A DNA stretch of 64,000 bases from Ardenticatenales bacterium. GTDB taxonomy: Bacteria; Chloroflexota; Anaerolineae; Promineifilales; Promineifilaceae. The translations under genes were made by a program, and so were the position numbers. The notes beneath the pieces were generated by a model. That model worked only from the letters and a program-made list of their open reading frames with translations, did not search any database and had not been told where the DNA came from. Below, piece by piece: positions 8,448-16,353 of this stretch (position 1 is its first letter; every line of letters starts with the position of its first letter). Location of the stretch: assembly GCA_020634515.1 (NCBI GenBank), contig JACKBL010000001.1:1116001-1180000 (forward strand), in the 5' to 3' direction.

Positions 8448-9460
8448 GCGACCCTCCCATCAGAGTAAACGAAGCGCGTCAGTTCGGAAACAGGTTCCCA
8501 ACTCCCCGCCTCGGCAAAAGCGACAGCGGCATCCAGTTCCTGTTCTACCTGCGCCGCCATTTCGCGCCATTCCTCATCTGTCAGCAGTTCGTGCTGCCGC
8601 AAATGATGCGCCAACCGCTCAATGGGGTCGCGCTGCTTCCACATCTCCACCTCTTCTTTCTCTCGATACAATTCGGCGTCGAACATGGAGTGCGCGCGAA
8701 AACGATAGGTGTGACATTCCAGAAACTGCGGACCCTGGCCCGCGCGGATGCGTTCTACGGCCTGCCTGGCCATGGACTCCACTTCCAGCACGTCCATGCC
8801 GTTCACGGGGGTGGCATCCATGGGATAAACAGCCGCCTTGCGCGAAAGGTTGGTTTCCGCGTGGGAGTAACGCAGCGCCGTGCCCATTGCGTACTGATTG
8901 TTTTCGCAAACAAACAGCACCGGCAGATGCCACAACGCCGCCAGGTTGAGCGACTCGTGGAACTCCCCTTCCGCCGCCGCGCCATCGCCAAAGAAGCAGC
9001 AGGTAACGTTAGGCCGATCTTGCATCTTGTCTGCCAGCGCCACGCCAATGGCCAGCGGCAACCCGCCGCCCACAATGGCGTTGCCGCCAAAGAAGCGCAG
9101 CGTCTTGTCGAACAGGTGCATTGAGCCGCCGCGCCCACGCGCGCAGCCTTCCACCTTCCCATACATTTCCGCCAGGATGGCTTCCATGCTCATGCCGCGC
9201 GCCAATGCCTGCCCATGCTCCCGATACGTGGCGATGATCGCATCCGCGGGCGAAAGCGCCTGGGCGACGCCCACGGCGACCGCTTCCTCGCCAATGTACA
9301 GGTGTAGGAATCCGCGTATTTTCATGCTGCTGTACAACTCCGCCGATTTCTCTTCCAGGCGACGAATGCGCAGCATTTCTCGCAGCAAGAATTGTCCATG
9401 GGTGCGGTCCACCAGCGGGACCGCCTCCGGTGTCGTTGACATGGTTGGTTCCTTAATCAT
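8444..9460 (-). CDS. 2-oxoacid dehydrogenase E1 alpha subunit
   Basis: 338 residues. The thiamine diphosphate motif GDGAAAEGEFHESLNLAALW is followed by LPVLFVCENNQYAMGT, as in PdhA/AcoA. RGFLHLYIGEEAVAVGVAQAL near the N-terminus and the RFRAHSMFD loop, which carries the usual regulatory or active-site loop, are present. The start at 9460 overlaps the stop of the upstream acyl-CoA synthetase as TGATG and has a GGAGGC Shine-Dalgarno 7 bases before; an internal ATG at 9442 is an alternative. It is the second gene of the acyl-CoA synthetase, E1 alpha, E1 beta, E2 operon. Confidence 0.92.
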   Translation of the reverse strand: MIKEPTMSTTPEAVPLVDRTHGQFLLREMLRIRRLEEKSAELYSSMKIRGFLHLYIGEEAVAVGVAQALSPADAIIATYREHGQALARGMSMEAILAEMYGKVEGCARGRGGSMHLFDKTLRFFGGNAIVGGGLPLAIGVALADKMQDRPNVTCCFFGDGAAAEGEFHESLNLAALWHLPVLFVCENNQYAMGTALRYSHAETNLSRKAAVYPMDATPVNGMDVLEVESMARQAVERIRAGQGPQFLECHTYRFRAHSMFDAELYREKEEVEMWKQRDPIERLAHHLRQHELLTDEEWREMAAQVEQELDAAVAFAEAGSWEPVSELTRFVYSDGRVA

Positions 9461-11217
9461 CAGTCCGCCTCCAATGTGGAAATATCGCCCTCCGGCAGTC
9501 CTAGCTCACGCGCCTTCAACAACCGTCGCATGATCTTGCCACTGCGTGTCTTGGGCAGATTGTCCTGGAATTCGATTTCTTTAGGCGCGACGGCAGAGCC
9601 GAGATGCGTGCGGGCAAACCCCAACAGTTCCCGGCGTAGTTCTTCGCTGGGCTGGTATCCTGGCTTCAGGGAGACAAAAGCCTTCACCAGTTCCCCGATG
9701 ACGGGGTTGGGTTTGCCAATGACGCCGGCTTCGGCCACGGCGGGATGTTCGATCAGCGCGCTTTCCACTTCGAATGGACCTACCATGTGGCCCGCCGTCT
9801 TAATGATGTCGTCCGCCCGCCCAACAAACCAGAAGTAACCATCTTCATCTTTCATGGCCAGGTCGCCCGTGATGTACCAGCCATCCACGAAGCATTTTTG
9901 ATACCGTTCCTCGTCGTGCAGGTAGCCACGGAACATGGACGGCCAACCAGGCTTCAGCGCCAGGTCGCCATCAACGCGCGGTCGGTCAATAATTTCCACG
10001 CGGTTGCTGTCCAGGCGGCGCACAATGGCCGCTTCGATGCCGGGCAGTGGTCGCCCCATGGAGCCGGGGCGAATGGGCATGGATGCGTAGTTGGCGATCA
10101 TGATGCCGCCTGTTTCCGTTTGCCACCAGTTGTCGTGAATGGGCAGCCCCAGGGCTTCCTCGCCCCAGACGACGGCCTCCGGGTTTAGGGGTTCGCCCAC
10201 GCTGTGGACCAGGCGCAGGCGGCTGAGGTCATATGCCTGGCGCGGCTGCATGTCCGGCAGGCGCATGAGGCGGCGAATAGCCGTGGGTGCGGTGTACCAG
10301 ACCGTAACGCCCTGATCTTGCAGAATCTGATACCAACGGAGGGCGTCGAATTCCGCTTCGTCCACGATGTTGGTGACGCCGTGGATGAGTGGGGCGATGA
10401 TGCCGTAGGACGTGCCCGTGACCCAGCCGGGGTCTGCCGTGCACCAGTAGATGTCGTCGGGATGCAGGTCCAGCACGTATTTTGCCGTCATGTAATGGAT
10501 GTAAATGGCGTTATGGACGTGAATGGCGCCTTTGGGCATGCCCGTCGTACCGCTGGTGAAATGGAGGATGGCCATGTCCTCCGGGTCGGTGAGGGGGATG
10601 GTGAAGTTGTCGTCCGCCTGGGACATCCATTTTGGCAAGGACAGCACCGTTTCGTCGATGTCTTCGTCAACGTCCGCCAGGAAGATGTATTGCAGGTGCG
10701 GCAGTTCTTCTCGGTGCAAAGCGATCTTGCGCGCGAACTGCCACTGGGTTGTGACCAGGATGCGGGCGTCGCCGCGCTGCATCCGCTGTAAGATGGGTTC
10801 GGGACCAAAGGCGGAGAAGAGGGGGCAAAAGACGCCGCGGTTTTTCCATGTGCCCAGGGCGGTGATATAAAGGGCGGGGATGCGTCCGGCAAGGACGACG
10901 ACGCGCTCGCCCGCGCCGATGCCCAACTGGCGCAGGACGTTGGCGAAGCGATTGCTTTGCGCTTTGAGGTCGGCGTAGGTGAATGATTGGATGTCGCCAT
11001 CTTTGCCCAGCCAGCGCAGGGCGACATGGTCGCGGCGTGGCCCGTTGGCGTGACGGTCAACGGCGATGTGGGCGATGTTTAAACCGGCGCTGTTGGTGGG
11101 CGGCAGTTCCTCGCGGATGGTGTCCCAGGAGAAGGTTGCTTTCGTTTCCTCGTAGTTGAGGAGATTGGGCTGGACAGGCCAGCCGATGTTGGTTTTGTTG
11201 ATTGGTTGCCACTCCAT
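9460..11217 (-). CDS. Acetyl-CoA synthetase-like AMP-forming acyl-CoA ligase
   Basis: 585 residues of the adenylate-forming superfamily. The P-loop-like motif is LHFTSGTTGMPKGAIHVHNA, followed by YWCTADPGWVTGTSYG, then NWWQTETGG, and a C-terminal lysine motif KTRSGKIMRRLLKARELG. The order and the WWQTETGG box match the AcsA acetyl-CoA synthetase subfamily, which makes acetyl-CoA from acetate and ATP. The start at 11217 is preceded by GGAGGG and begins at the family's usual MEWQPINK; the frame extends 35 codons upstream without similarity. It heads the operon with E1 and E2 genes, so the gene set converges on acetyl- or acyl-CoA. A second, longer acyl-CoA ligase is at 35152. Confidence 0.9.
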   Translation of the reverse strand: MEWQPINKTNIGWPVQPNLLNYEETKATFSWDTIREELPPTNSAGLNIAHIAVDRHANGPRRDHVALRWLGKDGDIQSFTYADLKAQSNRFANVLRQLGIGAGERVVVLAGRIPALYITALGTWKNRGVFCPLFSAFGPEPILQRMQRGDARILVTTQWQFARKIALHREELPHLQYIFLADVDEDIDETVLSLPKWMSQADDNFTIPLTDPEDMAILHFTSGTTGMPKGAIHVHNAIYIHYMTAKYVLDLHPDDIYWCTADPGWVTGTSYGIIAPLIHGVTNIVDEAEFDALRWYQILQDQGVTVWYTAPTAIRRLMRLPDMQPRQAYDLSRLRLVHSVGEPLNPEAVVWGEEALGLPIHDNWWQTETGGIMIANYASMPIRPGSMGRPLPGIEAAIVRRLDSNRVEIIDRPRVDGDLALKPGWPSMFRGYLHDEERYQKCFVDGWYITGDLAMKDEDGYFWFVGRADDIIKTAGHMVGPFEVESALIEHPAVAEAGVIGKPNPVIGELVKAFVSLKPGYQPSEELRRELLGFARTHLGSAVAPKEIEFQDNLPKTRSGKIMRRLLKARELGLPEGDISTLEAD

Positions 11218-11776
11218 GGTGTTCCGTTCCCTCCGTGATGTTTTCTCGACGGGGATTCGGGTCGAGAAACGGTATGAAGGCGTGAATGGCCTGGATGAGG
11301 TTGGTGGCGTTTTCCAGGCCACGCCGGTAGATGGAGCCAGGACGGTGGCGGATGCGATCGGCTCTTATTGTGGGCGTGGATGACGCATCCCCCATGAGGG
11401 CTGTGAGACTGGTGGGGAAGCAGGTTGGGTGCGGGGAGGGATGATTTTTGGTTGGCTTTTGCCCCGCCAGTTTGCGTTAGCGGAATCGTGTGAGGGCTGT
11501 GGCTGATTCCCTGGTTGTGGTGAGGATGCCGGCATAACCGGGGAAGCAATCCGGACATCCTAATGACACTATAGTGGGCTGCGCGGGCGGGCGATAGTCG
11601 CGGTTGTCATCTGTCATGCGTGATATTTGTCACAAAGGGATAGGACGTGTCGGTTATTGTCACACCTGTTTTTTATGCTAAGATCGCATCTATTCTGTGT
11701 CCGCTGTGATGCACGCCTGCTTCTCAAGCATCAATCTTATTGCCTTGTTTGATTCCCCTGCCGAAAAGAGGCCCAT
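11218..11776. promoter_or_regulatory. Divergent regulatory region, no gene seen
   Basis: 559 bases separate the leftward acyl-CoA synthetase operon from the rightward double-HTH regulator. I see no convincing gene. The part near 11605-11665 contains four TGTCA repeats, including the partial palindrome TTTGTCACAAA at about 11627, which could be operator sites for the neighbouring regulator; this is inference. Confidence 0.45.
11657..11684 (+). promoter_or_regulatory. Candidate sigma-70 promoter for the double-HTH regulator
   Basis: TTGTCA and TAAGAT are spaced by 16 bases, about 92 bases before the start codon at 11777. The -35 box coincides with one of the TGTCA repeats, which would suit autoregulation. 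No transcript data support it. Confidence 0.4.
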
Positions 11777-12439
11777 ATGAATGAACTCGACAAAACGCGC
11801 GCCAAGATATTGGGACTTTTGATAAGGGATGCCCGTCTTTTTGCGGGGCGGTCCGTGGCGGATTGTGCCGGCACTTTAAATATCAGCCCCGCGACATTTG
11901 CCGCGGCGGAAAAAGGGACGCACGTGTTGTCATTGCCTGACCTGGAAGTGCTGGCAATGTATTTGCAGGTGCCCATGGCGCACTTTTGGGGAACCGAGAC
12001 CATGGGGCGGCCAAGACAGGTCGATTATGACGAATTGCAGCAGTTGCGGCGCAGCGTTATTGGGGGACTGCTGCGACAGGCGCGAGTGCAGGCGGGGCGC
12101 TCGCTGGAGGAAGTCGCACAAGAGATTAAGGGGGATGCCGGGCAGGTGGCGGCGTATGAATTGGGAGAAACGCCGATCCCGCTTCTAACGTTGGAGCGGA
12201 TGGGGAAGTATTTGGGCGTGCCGCTGGATTATTTCATGGACCAGCAGCGGGGGCCGCTGGCGGAGCATGAGGCGGAACAGAAGATGCGGCAGCGGTTTGC
12301 GGATTTGCCGGCATCCATGCGCGCATTCGTTGTTGAACCCATCAACCGCAGCTACATTGAAACCGCCATGCGCCTGGCCGACCTGGACGTCCACCGCCTG
12401 CGCCAGATTGCCGAAGGTATTCTGGACATCACTTTCTAA
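11777..12439 (+). CDS. Transcriptional regulator with two XRE-type HTH domains
   Basis: 220 residues. The first HTH spans about residues 8-65 (GLLIRDARLFAGRSVADCAGTLNISPATFAAAEKG) and the second about 92-150 (GGLLRQARVQAGRSLEEVAQEI). Both end in the same way, VPMAHFWG and VPLDYFMD, showing an internal duplication. The C-terminal 60 residues are helical and may dimerise. It would bind DNA in the cytoplasm. It diverges from the acyl-CoA synthetase/dehydrogenase operon, a common position for a local regulator. A GAGG Shine-Dalgarno precedes the ATG. The HTH call is firm; the target is inferred. Confidence 0.85.
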   Translation: MNELDKTRAKILGLLIRDARLFAGRSVADCAGTLNISPATFAAAEKGTHVLSLPDLEVLAMYLQVPMAHFWGTETMGRPRQVDYDELQQLRRSVIGGLLRQARVQAGRSLEEVAQEIKGDAGQVAAYELGETPIPLLTLERMGKYLGVPLDYFMDQQRGPLAEHEAEQKMRQRFADLPASMRAFVVEPINRSYIETAMRLADLDVHRLRQIAEGILDITF

Positions 12440-12480
12440 TGGCGCTTTTCAGATGGGTTCATGCTTGGGGGAGTGGGTGA

Positions 12481-13020
12481 ATGGGTGTTAATGAAGTGAC
12501 GCCCGACGGGCTGCGCGCGGCGGGGCTACGCTTGTTCCGGCAGAGACAGTACGCGGCGGCGGCGGAGCAGCTACGGGCGGCGGCTGCCGCTTACGCGGCG
12601 GATTCCGCCGATTGGTGCGAAACGCTCAACGACCTGGGCGTGGTCTATCGCCTGCAGCGCAACGGGTCCGCGGCCATCGCGGCCCTGGAAGACGCAGCGG
12701 CGGGCTTTGCGCGGTTGGGGGATGGGGCGGGGCAGGGTGTGGCCCTGGCGAATCTGGGGGATGTTTATGCCGGCATCAAACAACAAGAACAAGCAGCAAT
12801 CAATTACAGCGAGGCATCGGCGTTGCTGGCGCGGGCCGGGGATCGGGAGCGACAGAGCCGGGTATTGTGGGCGCTGAGCCTGCACCACGTGCGCCGGGGG
12901 CGCTGGCTGTCGGCCATGACGCTGATGGAGCAAAGTTTGTCACTGCGCCCGCGCCTGGGTGTGGGCGGCTGGCTGCTGCGGGCGTTGCTGCGCCTGGCGC
13001 TGGGCATGTGGTCGGGGTAG
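12481..13020 (+). CDS. TPR-repeat protein
   Basis: 179 residues with three to four tetratricopeptide-like helix pairs: AGLRLFRQRQYAAAAEQLRA, CETLNDLGVVYRLQRNGSAA, ALANLGDVYAGIKQQEQAAI and LWALSLHHVRRGRWLSAMT. A hydrophobic C-terminal stretch (GGWLLRALLRLALGMWSG) may be amphipathic or membrane-associated. GGGGGAG upstream serves as Shine-Dalgarno. It follows the double-HTH regulator after 41 bases and is probably co-transcribed. TPR domains mediate protein-protein contact; the partner is unknown. Confidence 0.75.
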   Translation: MGVNEVTPDGLRAAGLRLFRQRQYAAAAEQLRAAAAAYAADSADWCETLNDLGVVYRLQRNGSAAIAALEDAAAGFARLGDGAGQGVALANLGDVYAGIKQQEQAAINYSEASALLARAGDRERQSRVLWALSLHHVRRGRWLSAMTLMEQSLSLRPRLGVGGWLLRALLRLALGMWSG

Positions 13021-13029
13021 CATCCCGGT

Positions 13030-13341
13030 TTATTCCGCCAGACGCCGACTTTTTTCCACCAGGCTGAGGCCGAGGATGGGACCCAGCCAGCCGCAGGGCA
13101 TGACGAGGAGAGCCAGCCAGGCGACGGGGCCGTGCTGGAGATAGATAGCGAGGTCGGGTAGGGAGGTGGTGGGGGAAATGCCGGCACTCCGCGAAAGCTG
13201 CCAGAATAAGGTTTGCGAAAGCAGCAGCACAAGCAAAGACACCAGGGAAATGAGCAACAGTTGCCCCGGATGACGTAGACGCCACAGGGCGATAGCCCCG
13301 ATCATCACAATGGACCACATTGCCATATACGTTGTGAGCAT
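13030..13341 (-). CDS. Small membrane protein of unknown function
   Basis: 103 residues with three likely membrane segments: YMAMWSIVMIGAIALW, LLLISLVSLLVLLLSQTLFW and WLALLVMPCGWLGPILGLSL, and a charged tail. I do not recognise a family. A GGAGGCG Shine-Dalgarno is well placed 5 bases before the ATG, which supports a real gene. It is convergent with the TPR gene (9 bases between stop codons) and divergent from the sugar transporter at 13425. Confidence 0.6.
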   Translation of the reverse strand: MLTTYMAMWSIVMIGAIALWRLRHPGQLLLISLVSLLVLLLSQTLFWQLSRSAGISPTTSLPDLAIYLQHGPVAWLALLVMPCGWLGPILGLSLVEKSRRLAE

Positions 13342-13424
13342 GTCTCGCCTCCGTTGGTGAAAGGGTTGATGTTAAAAAGACGGCGGCAGGGGGCAAATGG
13401 TTCCCGATGGGGTAAAATGCCGGC

Positions 13425-14852
13425 ATGTCCACCCTCACCCCCTCCCTTGCCACACCCCCCTTGCCCCGGCGCATCAAATTCCTTTATGGACTAGGCGACT
13501 GGGGCACTTCCGCCGCCACCACCGCCCGCAACCTCTTCTGGCTCTTCTTCCTTGCCAACATCGTCGGCGTAGACGTGGGCGTCGCCAGCATCGTCGTCGC
13601 CGTCGGCAAACTATGGGACGCCATCAACGACCCCCTCATCGGCATCCTTAGCGACCGTGTCCACACCCGCTGGGGACGCCGCCGCCCCTTCCTCCTCTTC
13701 ACCGCCATCCCCTTTGGCCTCTGCTTCTTCTTCCTCTTCAGCACGCCCCCCATCCCCAGCCTGGGCGCGCGCGCCGCCTATTACGGCCTCATCTACATCC
13801 TCTTTGACACCCTCTACACGCTTATCAACGTGCCCTACTCCGCCCTCGCGCCCGCCCTCACCCCAGACTACGACGAACGCAGCACCCTGGCCGGGTGGCG
13901 CATGGGCGTGTCCATCTTCGCCGCCCTGGTCACGGCAGCCGGCTTCAAACTCCTGGCCGAAACCCTCTTTGCTTCCTGGTTTGGCGGCAGCCTGCGCGCG
14001 GGCTACGCCACGGCGGGCGCGGTCTGGGGCGTCACCCTGGCCATCCCCCCGCTGCTGCTGTTCGCCGCCATCAAAGAGCCGGAGACGCCCCCCGTTTTCG
14101 GCTCCGCCAACCTCCTGCGCACCGCCCGCGAAGTATACGCCAACGTCCCATTCCGCTACGCGGCTATGATCTACCTGGCGAGTTTTGCCGCCGTGGACGT
14201 CGTCGCCGCCGTATTCGTCTGGTTTCTTGTGTTTTACGTGCGTGTGGCGGCGGGATTTGATAGTATCGTCCTCGGTGTCATGCTCATGTTGGCGCTCATC
14301 ACCATGCCCCTGGTCGTGAAATTGATGCACCGGTATGGTAAGCGGCTCACGTACATCGGCTGCGCCTTCGTCTGGGTGATCGTCCTGGGCATCATCAGCC
14401 AGGTCCCCCCCGGCGGGCAAAAGACAATTCTGGTCGCCGCCCTGTTCGCCGGAATTGGTTATGGCGCGGCCAACGCCGTTCCCTGGGCCATCGTCGCCGA
14501 TGTCATCGAAGCAGACGAACTGGCGACGGGGCAGCGGCGCGAGGGCGTCTACTTTGGCTACCTCGTTTTTCTCCGCAAGCTCACGGGCACGGGATCAATC
14601 CTGTTGGTAGGATTGGTGCTGGAAGCGGCGGGCTTCATTGCCGGCCAGGATGGCCTGATAGTCACGGCGCAGCCGGCGGCGGCGCTGCTGGCGCTGCGGC
14701 TCCTCGTCAGCGTCATTCCCGCAATTTGCCTCGTCTTTGCCATTGTCATGGCCTGGCGCTACCCGCTCAACCGTCAGGCGCACCTGCAAATTCGCCAGCA
14801 ACTGGCCCAACGCCGCGGCGCGGACGATCCGCCCCCGGCTGCGCAAGAATGA
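13425..14852 (+). CDS. GPH-family (MelB-like) sodium/sugar symporter
   Basis: 475 residues with about twelve membrane segments. The N-terminal GLGDWGTSAATTARNLFWLF and the loop LWDAINDPLIGILSDRVHTRWGRRRP are diagnostic of the glycoside-pentoside-hexuronide:cation symporter family; the Asp residues in DAINDP and the RWGRRRP loop are intact. VPYSALAPALTPDYDERS matches the second conserved region. It would import a sugar or related compound with a cation. The ATG overlaps a TGCCGGCATG signature. The stop overlaps the next start (ATGATG), so it is translationally coupled to the aminotransferase. Confidence 0.87.
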   Translation: MSTLTPSLATPPLPRRIKFLYGLGDWGTSAATTARNLFWLFFLANIVGVDVGVASIVVAVGKLWDAINDPLIGILSDRVHTRWGRRRPFLLFTAIPFGLCFFFLFSTPPIPSLGARAAYYGLIYILFDTLYTLINVPYSALAPALTPDYDERSTLAGWRMGVSIFAALVTAAGFKLLAETLFASWFGGSLRAGYATAGAVWGVTLAIPPLLLFAAIKEPETPPVFGSANLLRTAREVYANVPFRYAAMIYLASFAAVDVVAAVFVWFLVFYVRVAAGFDSIVLGVMLMLALITMPLVVKLMHRYGKRLTYIGCAFVWVIVLGIISQVPPGGQKTILVAALFAGIGYGAANAVPWAIVADVIEADELATGQRREGVYFGYLVFLRKLTGTGSILLVGLVLEAAGFIAGQDGLIVTAQPAAALLALRLLVSVIPAICLVFAIVMAWRYPLNRQAHLQIRQQLAQRRGADDPPPAAQE

Positions 14853-15724
14853 TGAACGATCTTCAACTTTTCGCCGTGACTGCCACCGGTCCGCGGCCAC
14901 TTCCCTGGCCGCCCGGCGCGACATCCATTCACGACGCCTTCGATGTCCTCGACCTGGGCGTCTATTCCGCTTTACGCACCTTCGCGCACAACAAATTCCT
15001 GCATCTTGATTACCATCTGGACCGCACGGAGCAGTCCATGCGGCTGCTGGGCTGGGATTATATTCTGGACCGCATGGCATTGTGCCGGGCACTGCACCAG
15101 GTCTGTGCGGCGTATCCACTGCCGGACGCCCGCGTGCGTTTTGATGTGCTGGCCGCGCCGGCCACGCCGCTGGGCAGCGACAGTCGCCTCCTCATTGCGC
15201 TGACGCCGTTCACGCCCGTGCCCGCCGCCTGCTATGAGGAGGGCGTGCGCGTGCAGCTTGCGCCCCGCTTGAAGCGGGAGACGCCGCTGGTGAAAGCGGC
15301 CGGCTTTGTGCTGGCGCGCCGCCCCTATCCTCTGGGACACCCAGAGGCGTATGAGCATCTTCTGGTGAACGAGGCGGCGGAGATTCTGGAGGGGAGCAGC
15401 AGCAATTTCTACGCGGTGCGTGATGGCATGGTGTACACGGCGGGGGCGGGCGTTCTGGAGGGAATTACGCGCCGGATTTTGTTGGCGTTAGTGCCGGCAT
15501 TACACCTCCCCCTATCCCTGACGCCCATCCATATCGACGACATCGCCCGCCTGGACGAAGCCTTCATCACCAGTTCGTCTCGCGGCGTCGTGCCCGTCGT
15601 GGCGATTGACGGCCTCCCCGTGGGCGCTGGCCGCCCCGGCCCTCTCACACAGCGGCTGTGGACTGCGTATCAGGAATATGTGCAAGCGCACATTCGCCCC
15701 GCGGGGATGAGGTATGAGGTATGA
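14849..15724 (+). CDS. Class IV aminotransferase (branched-chain aminotransferase or aminodeoxychorismate lyase family)
   Basis: 291 residues, fold type IV PLP enzyme. Conserved regions include DLGVYSALRTFAHNKFLHLDYHLDRTEQSMRLL near the N-terminus, the PLP-lysine region ETPLVKAAGF, and LVNEAAEILEGSSSNFYAVRDG followed by AGVLEGITRRILL, where the E-x-SxSN and G(V/I)T elements hold PLP. The start at 14849 overlaps the transporter stop. Members transfer amino groups to branched-chain or D-amino acids, or make 4-aminobenzoate; the substrate is not decided by sequence. A triplicated GGTATGA sequence sits across the stop codon at about 15709-15731. Confidence 0.85.
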   Translation: MMNDLQLFAVTATGPRPLPWPPGATSIHDAFDVLDLGVYSALRTFAHNKFLHLDYHLDRTEQSMRLLGWDYILDRMALCRALHQVCAAYPLPDARVRFDVLAAPATPLGSDSRLLIALTPFTPVPAACYEEGVRVQLAPRLKRETPLVKAAGFVLARRPYPLGHPEAYEHLLVNEAAEILEGSSSNFYAVRDGMVYTAGAGVLEGITRRILLALVPALHLPLSLTPIHIDDIARLDEAFITSSSRGVVPVVAIDGLPVGAGRPGPLTQRLWTAYQEYVQAHIRPAGMRYEV

Positions 15725-15890
15725 GGTATGAGGGGCGTGCTACAATGAATGGAAATAGTCACAGATTGCGCAGATGACGCAGGTTTATCTTGACGATAGT
15801 TGACGGACGGCGCTTCTGACCACTATCCATTGTCCACTATTCTATCCACTGACCACTATCCACTGTCCACTATTCTCGAGGAACACTGCC
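15709..15890. repeat. Short direct repeats before the peroxiredoxin gene
   Basis: The spacer contains GGTATGA three times in a row at about 15709-15731 and two imperfect copies of CCACTATCCAYTGTCCACTA between about 15819 and 15875. No gene or clear promoter is seen. The repeats look like slippage products. Confidence 0.6.
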
Positions 15891-16349
15891 ATGTTAAAAA
15901 TAGGCGATCCTGCTCCTGATTTCGAGCTTACTTCCGATGAAAACACGCCCGTAAAGCTGTCCGACTTGCGCGGACGGCGCGTGATCCTGTTCTTCTACCC
16001 CAAAGCGGGCACTTCTGGCTGCACCACGCAGGCGTGTGGTTTCCGCGACCGCTTCCCGCAAATCAGTGAGGCGGGCGCGGTTGTGTTGGGCGTCAGTCCG
16101 GACGCGCCGCCGGCGCTGGCGAAGTGGCGGCAAAAGGAGAATTTGCCCTACCATCTGCTGTCGGACCCCGACCATGCCGCCGCGGAGGCTTATGGCGTCT
16201 GGGGGGAAAAGAGCCTGTATGGGCGCAAGTACATGGGCATCATTCGTAGCCATTTTGTGGTGGATGCCGACGGCTTTTTGGAAGATGTCCAGTTCAAGGT
16301 CAGCCCGAAGGACAGCGTGGCGCGCGCGGTAAAGCAGGTGGCCGGCTGA
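15891..16349 (+). CDS. bcp: Peroxiredoxin of the Bcp/PrxQ type
   Basis: 152 residues. The AhpC/TSA fold begins MLKIGDPAPDFELTSDEN; the peroxidatic Cys44 lies in TSGCTTQACGFRD, a variant of TPGCTTEAC, and the resolving Cys49 is five residues later, as in atypical two-Cys Bcp enzymes. FFYPKAGTSG and the C-terminal SHFVVDADG are conserved. It reduces hydrogen and alkyl peroxides in the cytoplasm with thioredoxin. The length is normal for the family. GAGGAA precedes the ATG. Convergent with the large membrane protein gene at 16354 (4 bases between stops). Confidence 0.92.
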   Translation: MLKIGDPAPDFELTSDENTPVKLSDLRGRRVILFFYPKAGTSGCTTQACGFRDRFPQISEAGAVVLGVSPDAPPALAKWRQKENLPYHLLSDPDHAAAEAYGVWGEKSLYGRKYMGIIRSHFVVDADGFLEDVQFKVSPKDSVARAVKQVAG

Positions 16350-16353
16350 TCGG

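Noticed and set aside
13611..14420. Minus-strand open frame opposite the sugar symporter
   Set aside because: Gly/Asp/Val-rich shadow of a membrane protein gene with clear GPH motifs on the plus strand.
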